From Spirochaetales bacterium (lineage in GTDB: Bacteria; Spirochaetota; Spirochaetia; DSM-2461), in the NCBI GenBank assembly GCA_028533045.1, contig JAQQAP010000018.1:1-34912 (forward strand): 34,912 nucleotides of DNA. Direction: 5' to 3'. A model generated the notes under the pieces. That model was given only the letters and a program-made list of their open reading frames with translations, ran no database searches and was not told where the DNA came from. Position 1 is the stretch's first letter. Every line of letters begins with the position of its first letter. Of the stretch, positions 18,663 to 27,409 are shown piece by piece. The translations under genes were made by a program, and so were the position numbers.

Positions 18663-20894
18663 ATGAAAACTAAGACCTTTCGGATTAAAGTTCTCATCCC
18701 TCTGTTGTTGATGATTCTCACTATCTTCTCTCTGCTCATTGCTCTCGTTAGCTGGCAATCCATGACCACCCTGGAAGAGAGCATTATGGATACCTCGGAA
18801 ATTATTACGAACTCCATGTATAACCTGCTTGAGACGATCCATTCCGAAATTGAGAGGGAACGGGCGTTAATGCTGGATGAAACGGAGAAACGTTTAATCC
18901 ATTTGGAAGAAGCGGCTTTGAGTGTGGTAGGTTCTTACCATCAGAGTTATCTTGACGGGGACATGTCCCTGGCGTCGGCCCAGAAACAAGCGAAAGAGAC
19001 CATACGGTTAATGCGCTACGGGAAGAACGGCTATTACTGGATTGATAACGAGGAGTACATCCTGACCATGCATCCCTATTTGGGTGACAAGGAAGGGATA
19101 AGCCGAGAGGCTCTTGTGGATTCCAACGGCGTGCAGATTGTGAAACGTTTGGTGGACGAATCGGTAAAGAACGGTTCCACCTTTTTGGAATTCTGGTTTC
19201 CCAAGGAGAGGGGGGGCGATCCTTTTCCTAAGTTGGGCTGCGGCATGTATTTCGAACCCTGGGGATGGGTTGTGAACACCGGAGAGTATATCGATAGCAT
19301 TGACGCGGATATGTTGATTCTGGAAAAGAAGGCTCTGGCCCAGCTAAATAGGGAGCTGACCGAAATCACCTATCTAAACGCCTACGGTTTTATCAGAGAC
19401 GGAGACCTTAGCTATATTGCCCACCAGGATCAAAGCCTTGTAAATGTAAAAGAACCCCTTTCCGATTCTCAAAACGGCGAAAGTCTTGATGACTATTTCC
19501 GTACCATCAAGGACGGCAGCGTTGAGTATTACTATTCCCGTGAGGGTGAAGGCAGCTATCAGAAAGTCGGTTACGTAAGATACTTTGAGCCCTGGGATAT
19601 GATTATCGTTTATGCCGTTTATCAGGATGATATTGATATGATGGTGGGTGCCCTAAGGAACATTGTTATCTTTGCCGGGGGCTTGAGCATGGTGCTGATG
19701 CTGCTGGTAACCTTCTTTGTTTTGAGAAGCGTGTCCCGGCCCCTCACATCTATGACGGAAATACTGGACGATATCTCCCGGGGAGAAGGAGATCTTACCA
19801 CGATCATTAGCGTGGAAACCAACGATGAGTTCGGGTTGATAGCCACCCACTTTAACGATTTTATCGGTAAAATACGCACCATGGTGGCCGACTTGAAGGA
19901 TGTCAGCCGGGCCAGCCGAGATATGGGGGATAACCTTTCTGTGAATATCACGGAAATATCCGCCAGTACCACCGAAATGGCCGCCACGGTGAAGTCCCTC
20001 CATGATCATGTGGAAACCCAAACTCAAAGAGTCGAATCTGCCAATGAGGAGATTCGCCTTATCAAAGAGCAAATCTCCCAGGTTAATCAAAATATCGGCC
20101 GCGAAGAGAATGCCCTGGAAGAGTCCTCCTCTGCGGTAAACCAAATGCTGGCTTCCCTGGGGAATCTTTCCCGCATTTCCACAGAGAAAAAGGTACTCAT
20201 TAATGATCTATCGGACCATGCTGAGAAAAGTGGAAGTGCCATGAACGAGACCGCCCGGGATATTAGGGAAATCTCCAATTCGGTGGATACCATTACCGAA
20301 CTGGCCGATGTGATCAACGGCGTTTCCGATCAAATCAACCTCCTTTCCATGAATGCCGCCATCGAAGCGGCCCATGCGGGAGAAGCGGGCCGGGGGTTTG
20401 CTGTGGTGGCCGATGAGATTCGCAAGTTGGCCGAAACCACCGGAGAGCAGTCGGGCCGTATCACCCAATCCATCAGCCAGATCGCCTCCATGATCGGTAA
20501 GTCCGGGGAAAGCTCCCAGAGAACCGAGATCTCCATCGGACATATAACGGCAAATATTGATGAGATAACCACCACCTTTAATGAGATTATACAAGGGATG
20601 GAAGAGCTGACCGCCGGATCTTCCGACATAACCCGCTCTCTGGAGCAGTTGGAAGGTTCCTCCAAGGAAGTAAAGGGCTCGGCTGAACAGGTGGACCGAA
20701 GCGCCGACAGTATCATGGGAATCATCGGCGACGTAAAGGATCTTTCGGTGAGCAACTCCCAGGGGATTCAGGAGGTTATGCTGGGTACCGATCAGATAGC
20801 CCTGGTTATCAACAACCTGGATCAGATGGGTAATGAGAACAAGGAGACCGTGGAGACTCTGGATAAGAAGCTGAATCAATTTAAGGTGGAATAG
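18663..20894 (+). CDS. Methyl-accepting chemotaxis protein with tandem Cache_2-type sensor
   Basis: This is a 743-residue chemoreceptor. TM1 is at about 9-31. The periplasmic region (about 35-330) has two related halves. The first has [23 protein letters not shown] and the closing [17 protein letters not shown]. The second has [20 protein letters not shown] and the closing [19 protein letters not shown]. This is the Cache_2/sCache pattern repeated. TM2 is at about 333-356 and is followed by HAMP and a full signalling hairpin with tip [26 protein letters not shown] precedes the ATG at 18663. A sigma-28-like promoter sits 48 bp upstream. Cache_2 sensors commonly bind small carboxylates; the ligand is not readable here. 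Confidence 0.95.
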   Translation: MKTKTFRIKVLIPLLLMILTIFSLLIALVSWQSMTTLEESIMDTSEIITNSMYNLLETIHSEIERERALMLDETEKRLIHLEEAALSVVGSYHQSYLDGDMSLASAQKQAKETIRLMRYGKNGYYWIDNEEYILTMHPYLGDKEGISREALVDSNGVQIVKRLVDESVKNGSTFLEFWFPKERGGDPFPKLGCGMYFEPWGWVVNTGEYIDSIDADMLILEKKALAQLNRELTEITYLNAYGFIRDGDLSYIAHQDQSLVNVKEPLSDSQNGESLDDYFRTIKDGSVEYYYSREGEGSYQKVGYVRYFEPWDMIIVYAVYQDDIDMMVGALRNIVIFAGGLSMVLMLLVTFFVLRSVSRPLTSMTEILDDISRGEGDLTTIISVETNDEFGLIATHFNDFIGKIRTMVADLKDVSRASRDMGDNLSVNITEISASTTEMAATVKSLHDHVETQTQRVESANEEIRLIKEQISQVNQNIGREENALEESSSAVNQMLASLGNLSRISTEKKVLINDLSDHAEKSGSAMNETARDIREISNSVDTITELADVINGVSDQINLLSMNAAIEAAHAGEAGRGFAVVADEIRKLAETTGEQSGRITQSISQIASMIGKSGESSQRTEISIGHITANIDEITTTFNEIIQGMEELTAGSSDITRSLEQLEGSSKEVKGSAEQVDRSADSIMGIIGDVKDLSVSNSQGIQEVMLGTDQIALVINNLDQMGNENKETVETLDKKLNQFKVE

Positions 20895-20921
20895 GTTTCC
20901 CGTAACATCTTTTTGGGTGGC

Positions 20922-21050
20922 TTTCCCGGCTTGAGCCGGGAAACCGCGCTGTCCGCTCAAATGCCCCCGGCTTCGCCGGCCGGGAGCGCTCTCCGGGCTA
21001 CCTCCGGGCCGCCCTGCGCTCCCTGGGCATAACCGCTCCCATCGCTCCCA
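20922..21050. repeat. GC-rich palindromic intergenic block
   Basis: After the chemoreceptor gene, TTTCCCGGC-TTGA-GCCGGGAAA (20922-20943) is a perfect 9-bp hairpin without a T-run. It is followed by about 100 bp of markedly GC-rich sequence with further inverted (CCGGC-TTC-GCCGG) and direct (CTCCGGGC twice) repeats. The base composition differs sharply from the AT-rich DNA that follows. It may be a dispersed palindromic (REP-like) element. The 234-bp gap contains no supported gene. Confidence 0.4.
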
Positions 21051-21094
21051 CAATTCATACTCTCAAACAGGAATTTTTCGTCCCTACGGTGTAT

Positions 21095-21114
21095 AGTTAT
21101 AAGTATATATAACT
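21095..21114. promoter_or_regulatory. Palindrome upstream of the DUF4382 lipoprotein
   Basis: AGTTATA-AGTATA-TATAACT is a perfect inverted repeat with 7-bp arms, 14 bp before the lipoprotein ATG. It overlaps the only plausible -10 sequences here (TATAGT, TATAAG). This is the usual geometry of a repressor operator. Confidence 0.45.
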
Positions 21115-21128
21115 GTGAGGTATGCCCT

Positions 21129-22070
21129 ATGAAAAAGATCTTGTTTTTTGTTACGGTTCTGGCTCTTTTGTTCATCGGCTGTGAAATGTCCGATGACAGC
21201 GGTGATTCGGCGACGATGACTCTTAACCTCACCGACGCTCCGGCCCTCCCCATGTCCTTTGGCGAAATCACCGATGTGAATATTAAGATAGACCGGGTGG
21301 AAATCAGTGTGAATGACGAATGGTTCACCCTCGTCGATTTCCCCACCGCCACCGAGACGGGCGAGTTCGACCTACTGGACCTACAGGAAGGAACTGTTGC
21401 CGCCCTGGCCGATGAAATAGAAATCCCCTCCGGGACAATCGGGCAAATTCGTTTCTACCTGGATGCGGCCGAGGACGACAGCCAAAGCTCCGCCTGCTAC
21501 ATTACTTACACTGCCGATGAAGGCGTCACCTATCAAACGATGGATGTCTACATTCCCAGCGCCCAAAACAGCGGACTCAAATTCGTCGGCGGCTTCGATG
21601 CGCCCTCCAACGGCGAGGTGGACATCACCGCCGATTTCGACGTGCGTAAATCCCTTAAGTACGTGAAGGGCCAGCTCAAAATGAACCCCACCATCAAACT
21701 TATCGTAAGCGGAGAGGCGGGGCATATCAGCGGTACTGTGACCGGGGATACTTCCGCCTACAGCAATGTGGCGGTTTATGCCTACGAAGACGGGACCTAC
21801 AGCGCCGCCGAACTGGCCTTTGATTTGACCGATAGCAGCGAGGATAACGACATACCCCTGTTGAATTCAGTAGGGACAGCGGGAATAAACGATGACGGCA
21901 GCTTTACCATCGCCTATTTGGCCGAAGGGACCTATGACCTGTACCTGGCGGGCCTTCTCATAACCGATCCCGTAACGGAAGCCGGCAATTATACTCTTCT
22001 GGCAAGTTTGGACGATTCGCCTGTTGTGGCGGGAGAGATGACAAGCGGGCAGGATATAACTATTCCCTAA
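21129..22070 (+). CDS. DUF4382 domain lipoprotein
   Basis: This 313-residue lipoprotein has signal peptide 1-17 and lipobox LFIGC with Cys18 followed by the acidic EMSDDSGDS. The DUF4382 domain (about 28-195) has its typical order: LNLTDAPALP, VNIKIDRVEISV, W-F-T-L-V, FDLLDLQEG, GTIGQIRFYLD, SGLKFVGGF, DITADFDVRKSL and L-K-M-N-P-T-I-K-L-I. The C-terminal part (about 198-313) resembles a carboxypeptidase-regulatory-like beta-sandwich (ISGTVTGD...GSFTIAYLAEGTYDLYLAG). It is probably anchored to the inner or outer membrane facing the periplasm. Function is unknown. GAGG lies upstream of the ATG. A 7-bp CCCGGG hairpin at 22084-22105 follows the gene without a T-run. Confidence 0.88.
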   Translation: MKKILFFVTVLALLFIGCEMSDDSGDSATMTLNLTDAPALPMSFGEITDVNIKIDRVEISVNDEWFTLVDFPTATETGEFDLLDLQEGTVAALADEIEIPSGTIGQIRFYLDAAEDDSQSSACYITYTADEGVTYQTMDVYIPSAQNSGLKFVGGFDAPSNGEVDITADFDVRKSLKYVKGQLKMNPTIKLIVSGEAGHISGTVTGDTSAYSNVAVYAYEDGTYSAAELAFDLTDSSEDNDIPLLNSVGTAGINDDGSFTIAYLAEGTYDLYLAGLLITDPVTEAGNYTLLASLDDSPVVAGEMTSGQDITIP

Positions 22071-22185
22071 GTTTAACCATGAATCCCGGGGTTCTTCTCC
22101 CGGGAAAATCCCGTCTCCCACCTATTTTTATTCTGTAATTCCTCTCCTAGAATTCTCATTGCAACAATGAAATCAGGAGATAATG

Positions 22186-23562
22186 ATGAAAAAAATCGCA
22201 ATTGTTTTAATAAGCTTTACCCTCTTCTTTTCCCTCGCTTTTACTGGCTGTGACGACGGGAGCGGTTCCGGTGGGAGCAGTGATGGGGGAGACGAGATAG
22301 ACCTTACCGATCCTTTGGCCGTATTGGAATCTATTCCCGACGAATTAAGTGCTTCCGACGTACTGGAAATCAGCCGGGCTACAACAGAGCCGACTGGCGA
22401 CAGCCAGGTGTATAACGGGAATAACACCCTGGATAGCAATGAAACGGGCGATACCACATACGCCTACTCCTTTGGTCCGGACATAATTTCCACGGCGGCT
22501 CTGGCTCACTCTCTAAATCTTATTTTGAAGAAGCTTAGTGATTTAACCGATGACCCTAGTATAGTGGATAGCGGTACTCCTATTTCCCTTGAGTCAATGG
22601 ACCTGGGGGCGGATATAATGGAGCCTTTGAATGCGGCGGCAGACAACTATGTTGTTGACTATAAAGGTGTTATGATTAATACCCTTCCTGCATTGGACGG
22701 TGTTACTGGATTTGGCTATTACCTGCCCTTTAGCTTCGAGCATTATACGGGAACTCTGGATCTTTACAGCTATTTTGAGCTCTATACGGAAGATGCGGAC
22801 AACATGGTTTTAAGAGCCTTAACCTATATTTCTGATGGAACCACCTATTATAAGTACCATACCTCTGTCATGACAATCGTGGACGGAGAGCAGACTATCC
22901 AACTATATGAAAACAATTCCGGGGACGATACCAGCTGGACCTATGACCATTATACCTACAATCCTACAACAGGGGAGACTCAGGTATATATTATCAACAA
23001 CAGCGGCTCCTGGAATGCCATTTTCGCAGATGAACACGGTAGCAGTTTAGCTATGACAGAGACTAACAGTGATAACACCATTTCCTCTTCCATTGAGCTT
23101 GCCGATCAGGACGGAATAATCATGTCACAACTGCAGGATGATGATTTGGGTTCCCTTGTCCCTGAGGTCTATTCCGATACTTTTCTTGTGGACTCTACTA
23201 ATTATGCTTACCGCTATCTAGAGGATAATACGTCTGTAACCGGGGGAGATTCTGCTTCCCTGCTCAGTGTTGTTTCTCTGAATTATTATGATGGAACTAC
23301 CGGCGAGTACAGTTCCTACGCTTTCCCCGATGTCACAGACGACACCAGTGACCATTTTCTCCTGGGAACGACAAATACTGTTCTTACTGATTATCTTTTT
23401 TCTTCCCTGACCGATTATATCGGAACCATTACAACTGACCTGGATGATAATCTTAATGCCTCCGGTACGGCTCCGGTCTGGACAGAAATGGACCCGACTA
23501 ACTTAGGGGTTTCCGATCATTCTGCTTTAAGTACGGAATTTGATAAGTTTTCTTCACTTTAA
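22186..23562 (+). CDS. Lipoprotein of unknown function
   Basis: This 458-residue lipoprotein has signal peptide MKKIAIVLISFTLFFSLAFT and lipobox AFTGC, followed by an acidic Gly/Ser linker (DDGSGSGGSSDGG). The mature part is rich in Tyr, Thr, Ser and Asp with repeated beta-strand-like stretches (YLPFSFEHYTGTLDLYSYFELY, WTYDHYTYNPTTGETQVYII, AYRYLEDNTSV). I recognise no family. I chose the second of two adjacent Met codons because AGGAG lies 6 nt before it; the first is only 3 nt from it. It is more AT-rich than the upstream DUF4382 gene. It ends 12 bp from the convergent response-regulator gene. Confidence 0.75.
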   Translation: MKKIAIVLISFTLFFSLAFTGCDDGSGSGGSSDGGDEIDLTDPLAVLESIPDELSASDVLEISRATTEPTGDSQVYNGNNTLDSNETGDTTYAYSFGPDIISTAALAHSLNLILKKLSDLTDDPSIVDSGTPISLESMDLGADIMEPLNAAADNYVVDYKGVMINTLPALDGVTGFGYYLPFSFEHYTGTLDLYSYFELYTEDADNMVLRALTYISDGTTYYKYHTSVMTIVDGEQTIQLYENNSGDDTSWTYDHYTYNPTTGETQVYIINNSGSWNAIFADEHGSSLAMTETNSDNTISSSIELADQDGIIMSQLQDDDLGSLVPEVYSDTFLVDSTNYAYRYLEDNTSVTGGDSASLLSVVSLNYYDGTTGEYSSYAFPDVTDDTSDHFLLGTTNTVLTDYLFSSLTDYIGTITTDLDDNLNASGTAPVWTEMDPTNLGVSDHSALSTEFDKFSSL

Positions 23563-23574
23563 TTCTGTAAAAAT

Positions 23575-24219
23575 CTAATTTAAATCATGGCTCCCTGCAA
23601 ATTCCTGCAGGGAGTTTCTATCAAAGACCCCTAGCTTTCTGTAGATGTTTGATCTGTGGTTTTCTACGGTTTTTTTGCTAATCAAGAGGGTTGCGCTTAT
23701 CTCGGTGAGGCTCTTTTCATCAACCAAATGAAAGAATATCTCCTCCTCCCTTTGGGAAAGCCCCTTGAGAGGGAGGCGGGATTTCTTTTCGAATCTATGG
23801 GATTTTTGAATAAGAAAGGAGACAATCTCTACTGTTGTGACCTGGTCAAAAATCAGCTCTCCCTTTAAAACCCCTTCTATGGCTTCTATGACTTTAAAGG
23901 AACTCGACTCTTTGGGTATGAATCCCATGGCACCATACTTAAGGGATTTGATAATAGGGGAGATTTCACTGTCCATGGAGATTATCAGGAGGGGGATCTC
24001 TTTTTTCCGGTCCTTTAAATAGTCTGCCAGGTCTTTTAGGCTTTTTCCGGGAAGGTGATAATCGCTTAGGATAATGTCAAAGTCATTCCGGGATAACTCT
24101 TCTATGCCTTTATTGATTGAGGGAACATGGGAAACAGCCCATTCCGCCTTTTGTTTGAGAATAAAAGCGGTTAAGCCTTCCCTGAACATCTGGTGGTCGT
24201 CAATCAATAAAATCTTCAT
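23575..24219 (-). CDS. LuxR/NarL-type response regulator
   Basis: This is a 214-residue DNA-binding response regulator. The receiver domain (1-120) has the acidic pair DDH near residue 6, the phosphoacceptor Asp in DIILSDYHLP, S-M-D at the switch position and the Lys in PKESS. The C-terminal LuxR helix-turn-helix (about 150-210) is LSQREEEIFFHL followed by ISKKTVENHRSNIYRKLG. The ATG at 24219 follows the partner kinase's stop by 2 nt, with AAGGAA in the kinase's final codons, so the two proteins are made together. Longer in-frame starts lie inside the kinase gene and would add a sequence foreign to receiver domains. Its targets are unknown. Confidence 0.92.
   Translation of the reverse strand: MKILLIDDHQMFREGLTAFILKQKAEWAVSHVPSINKGIEELSRNDFDIILSDYHLPGKSLKDLADYLKDRKKEIPLLIISMDSEISPIIKSLKYGAMGFIPKESSSFKVIEAIEGVLKGELIFDQVTTVEIVSFLIQKSHRFEKKSRLPLKGLSQREEEIFFHLVDEKSLTEISATLLISKKTVENHRSNIYRKLGVFDRNSLQEFAGSHDLN
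23591..23614 (+). terminator. Hairpin serving the lipoprotein gene, inside the regulator's 3' coding end
   Basis: CTCCCTGCA-AATTCC-TGCAGGGAG (perfect 9-bp stem) is followed by TTTCTAT on the plus strand, 28 bp after the lipoprotein stop. It overlaps the last codons of the convergent response-regulator gene, so coding and termination functions share the same bases. The T-run is short. Confidence 0.4.
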
Positions 24220-24221
24220 AG

Positions 24222-25757
24222 TTATTCCTTTTCGAATAGGGATTCGGGGAGGTGTAAAACAAGGATATTTCCGTCTTTCTGCTCCCAATGGAGGTTTCCC
24301 CCCAGGAGGGAGGCCCTTTCTTTCATCCCCTTCATGCCCAGTCCTTCTTTAAAAGGGAGGGATGCGGTTCCCCTGTCACATATTTTAAGGGTTATCTCTT
24401 TCCTGCTTTGGGATAGTATAAGTTTTACCTTTGTACTTTCGCTATGTCTTTGGGCATTGGAAAAGCCTTCCTGGACAATTCTTAGGATATGTTCACTGTC
24501 TTTCGCAGAGAGGGGGAAGTCTTTAGTGGTATTATCCTCAAAGGAAAGGGTAAGGTCAAAGTAATTCTTCATTTTCAAACAATATCTTTCCAGAAGGTCG
24601 GAAAGATTTTTTTTCTCCGAAGAAATCCGAATCGTTTCACTCAGGGCTCTGACCTCCCTCAGGCTGCCCAGAATAATGTTATGAAGGCGAAAATAGTCCT
24701 CTTCTTCCACGCCCCTGCGGTAGTGCGGGTCCCTAAGCTGTTCGGTAATCATTTTCCCACAGGCCAGGTTTTGCGCAATTCCGTCATGAAGCTCTCGGGC
24801 GATATGAAGGTTTTTCTCCCGGTGAATCTTCTCTTCTATTCTGGATTGCTCCCGTTTTACCATGTGGGAATTAATCAGGAGGGAGAGGTAGGAGCTGAAC
24901 TGGCGCGCCGGAAAAAGGTCACTTCCTTTATAGAAGTCTTTATTCTTGTGACCTAGAAGGACAAAGCCGATTAATTTCTGGCTGATATGAAGGGGAAGGA
25001 TAAAGAGGGAGAGGTCCGTTTCACCGGGGAGATCGTCTATAACTGTGGGACTAAGTTCCCTGTCGATGTAGGGAAGAAGGCTATGTATATTTGTGATTAA
25101 ATCTCCCTTAAGGGGCGGGTATTGAAGTATTCGCTTGTAACCATGATCTTCTCTTATATAGATTTCCGATTGGGTGAAGTCTATCACTCCTTTTAATCTA
25201 TCCAGAATGAGGGGAAGACTCTCCTCCGAGCTATCGTTGTCCTGAATGGATTTGACAAGCTCCAGCTGTGCCCGGCTATCTACCAGTTTGTCCTGGTAAA
25301 AGAGTTCAACTCTCTTTCTTGCCGTAATATCCCGGTCAAAGCCAATCAGCTTATGTACCGTATTATCCTTATTTCGTTTAATGACAAAGGATTGGGTTAG
25401 TATCCATCTCCATTCATGTGATGAGTCCTTTAGGCGGTATTCACAAAGGAAGTTGTCATCAAGTCCTCTGTGGAATCGGTCTATCAGTTTATTATAGGTC
25501 CCTATGTCTTCAGGGTGAATGGCCGCCAGGTAGGTTCCGGCCAGCATATCATTCAGCTTATATCCCATATCGGAAAGAACTTTACTTATTGTTCCCCCGT
25601 CGGTTTGGAAGTCTCCGCAGAAAAATCCCGAGTCATAGAGATTTTTGTTTATATTATCTTCCTTAAGAAACTGTAGGTAGTTGAAAAGATTCTCCATCCC
25701 CGTTAAGTCTAAAAGGAAAAGTTCTGATCTACCAGTTAAATTTTTCATAATCGTCAT
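24222..25757 (-). CDS. Cytoplasmic sensor histidine kinase (PAS, GAF-like, HisKA_3, HATPase)
   Basis: This 511-residue kinase has no membrane segment. A PAS/PAC unit (about 30-150) ends with CEYRLKDSSHEWRWILTQSFV and GFDRDITARKR. A GAF-like region (about 170-300) includes FILPLHISQKLIGFVLLGHK. The NarL-type HisKA_3 dimerisation helix has the phospho-His in IARELHDGIAQNL (about 330). The ATP-binding domain (about 405-505) has LRIVQEGFSNAQRHS, CDRGTA and GLGMKGMKERASLLGG. It presumably senses an intracellular or membrane-permeant cue and phosphorylates the regulator encoded 2 nt downstream. The first Met is taken; a second is 3 codons in, and neither has a clear ribosome-binding site. Confidence 0.92.
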   Translation of the reverse strand: MTIMKNLTGRSELFLLDLTGMENLFNYLQFLKEDNINKNLYDSGFFCGDFQTDGGTISKVLSDMGYKLNDMLAGTYLAAIHPEDIGTYNKLIDRFHRGLDDNFLCEYRLKDSSHEWRWILTQSFVIKRNKDNTVHKLIGFDRDITARKRVELFYQDKLVDSRAQLELVKSIQDNDSSEESLPLILDRLKGVIDFTQSEIYIREDHGYKRILQYPPLKGDLITNIHSLLPYIDRELSPTVIDDLPGETDLSLFILPLHISQKLIGFVLLGHKNKDFYKGSDLFPARQFSSYLSLLINSHMVKREQSRIEEKIHREKNLHIARELHDGIAQNLACGKMITEQLRDPHYRRGVEEEDYFRLHNIILGSLREVRALSETIRISSEKKNLSDLLERYCLKMKNYFDLTLSFEDNTTKDFPLSAKDSEHILRIVQEGFSNAQRHSESTKVKLILSQSRKEITLKICDRGTASLPFKEGLGMKGMKERASLLGGNLHWEQKDGNILVLHLPESLFEKE

Positions 25758-25795
25758 AGCACAAAGGGTTTCTTCATTTCTTTCCCGCCTCTTGA

Positions 25796-26218
25796 CCCGG
25801 CCCCATCTCCCTCTTATTGTTACAGAAGAAGGAGGTCCCCTACATTGGCTATGCCCGTGCTCTGGGTGTAGGCGGTTCTTATTCCGGTGCGGGAGATGTG
25901 GTGGATCTGGACGGGGAAGGGGAGGTCCTTTCTCCCCTCGAAAAGAACAGTGCCCAGTGGGAGGCTATTCACCGTGCGGTGGATCAACGGTCGGCCTGCT
26001 CCTCCTGTTTTGGTCATCTTTCGGCTGTTCTGCGCCGTTGGGACGGGCCTTTACCCTGGAAGGAGAAGGAAATCTGTATAGGACAGGATTTTAAGGGCGA
26101 GATTCTTGCCAAAGGCCAATGGGGTATCGGGAGCTGTACAGAGGGGAGTCGCTGTTTAAAAGGCTGCCCTCCCTCGGAAGATGATATTCGGAGTTTTCTG
26201 GAGGGACTGAATGGGTAA
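25796..26218 (+). pseudogene. 5'-truncated DUF362 protein remnant
   Basis: An open frame of about 140 codons begins abruptly after an in-frame TGA at 25793. It reads P-Y-I-G-Y-A-R-A-L-G-V-G-G and ends with CSSCFGHLSAVL, ICIGQDFKGEI, WGIGSCTEGSRCLKGCPP and EDDIRSFLEGL. These match the C-terminal third of DUF362 proteins, which end in a Cys-rich IGIG.CT....GCPP motif. The N-terminal two-thirds are missing; the divergent kinase gene lies there instead. No ATG with a ribosome-binding site opens this frame (the first candidate is a TTG at 25817). The last codons overlap the chrA start by 8 nt and carry its GGAGGG site, showing the original operon order. Confidence 0.65.
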
Positions 26219-27407
26219 AACACACCGGGAACACAGAGTTTTTCTCAAGGATGTTCTTATTTCTTCCCTCAGCGCCTTCGGAGGCCCCCAAAGTCATATG
26301 GCCGTCTTTCTGGAACAGATGGTCAAAAAGAAAAAATACCTTAGCGAAGAGGAACTCATAGAACTCATGGCCCTGTGCAGCATGCTTCCCGGTCCCACCA
26401 GTACCCAAACCATTGTTTCCATGGGATACAAGCAGGGAGGTCCGGTTCTGGCCGGGCTGACCATGATCGTCTGGGCCTTGCCTATTCTGCTTATTATGGG
26501 GGCGCTTAGCTTTGCCTTTGTCCTGGCTGAGCACTTTACCCAGTTTCACACTCTTTTGCGCTACATAGGGCCCATGGCCGTCGGCTTTCTTCTGGCGGCC
26601 GCTTTTACCATTGGGAGGAAGGTGGTTAAAGATCGATTTACAGCGCTTCTTCTTATTATAAGTGCCTCTCTGACTTTTTTCTTCCGGGCTCCCTGGCTCT
26701 TTCCTCTGGTTTTGATAGCCGGGGGAGTGGCCGAGGTTCTCCGCCATAAAAGCAAGAATCCCGGGGCGCCTCTTATTAATAAGGTAGAGATAAGACCTCA
26801 ATGGACCTATTTAGTACTCTTTCTCCTGTTGGTTGTACTCTCTTTGCTGTTGCGAAACCTGACCCACCATCCTCTGGTGATAATTTTTGAGAGTTTTTAC
26901 CGCTACGGCTATCTTGTATTCGGGGGCGGCCAGGTGGTCATTCCCATGATGGTAAGCGAGCTGGTGGAGATTCAACAGTTTATGACAGCCGAAGAGTTCC
27001 TGGCTGGATACGGTTTTGTTCAGGGGCTTCCCGGGCCCATGTTCAGTTTTTCCGCCTTTGCCGGAGGATTAGCCGGGCGGAACGGGGGTGTGGTGCAGCA
27101 AATCCTGGGCGCTCTGCTAGGGGGCGTAGGGATTTTTTTGCCCGGCCTGCTGCTTATTTATTTCTTCTACCCCCTTTGGGAGGATTTGAAGAAAATCGGT
27201 GGGATAAAGATTGCTTTAACCGGAATAAATGCCGCCGCCGGGGGGCTTCTTGTTTCGGCAGTGCCCCTTATGCTGATGAAAACCGGCCTTGAACCGGTGA
27301 ATCTGGCTGTGACCTTGCTTACCTTTCTTGTACTCAAGTTTACCAAGTTACCCGCTCCTCTCTGGGTTTTGTTGACCCTGGCCGCCGGATTTATGGTTGG
27401 GCGCTAA
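26211..27407 (+). CDS. chrA: Chromate transporter family protein, two-domain
   Basis: This 398-residue membrane protein has the long (fused) CHR layout. The N-terminal half has SAFGGPQSHMAVFLEQMV, MLPGPTSTQ and GYKQGGPVLAGL. The C-terminal half repeats it with FGGGQVVIPMMV, GYGFVQGLPGPMFSFS and GGLAGRNGG. About 10-12 hydrophobic segments are visible. ChrA exports chromate in resistant strains; many homologues have other or unknown anion substrates, so the symbol names the family. The ATG is preceded by GGAGGG within the DUF362 remnant. It ends 2 bp from the convergent Rpn-type gene with no separate terminator between them. Confidence 0.88.
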   Translation: MGKTHREHRVFLKDVLISSLSAFGGPQSHMAVFLEQMVKKKKYLSEEELIELMALCSMLPGPTSTQTIVSMGYKQGGPVLAGLTMIVWALPILLIMGALSFAFVLAEHFTQFHTLLRYIGPMAVGFLLAAAFTIGRKVVKDRFTALLLIISASLTFFFRAPWLFPLVLIAGGVAEVLRHKSKNPGAPLINKVEIRPQWTYLVLFLLLVVLSLLLRNLTHHPLVIIFESFYRYGYLVFGGGQVVIPMMVSELVEIQQFMTAEEFLAGYGFVQGLPGPMFSFSAFAGGLAGRNGGVVQQILGALLGGVGIFLPGLLLIYFFYPLWEDLKKIGGIKIALTGINAAAGGLLVSAVPLMLMKTGLEPVNLAVTLLTFLVLKFTKLPAPLWVLLTLAAGFMVGR

Positions 27408-27409
27408 AC

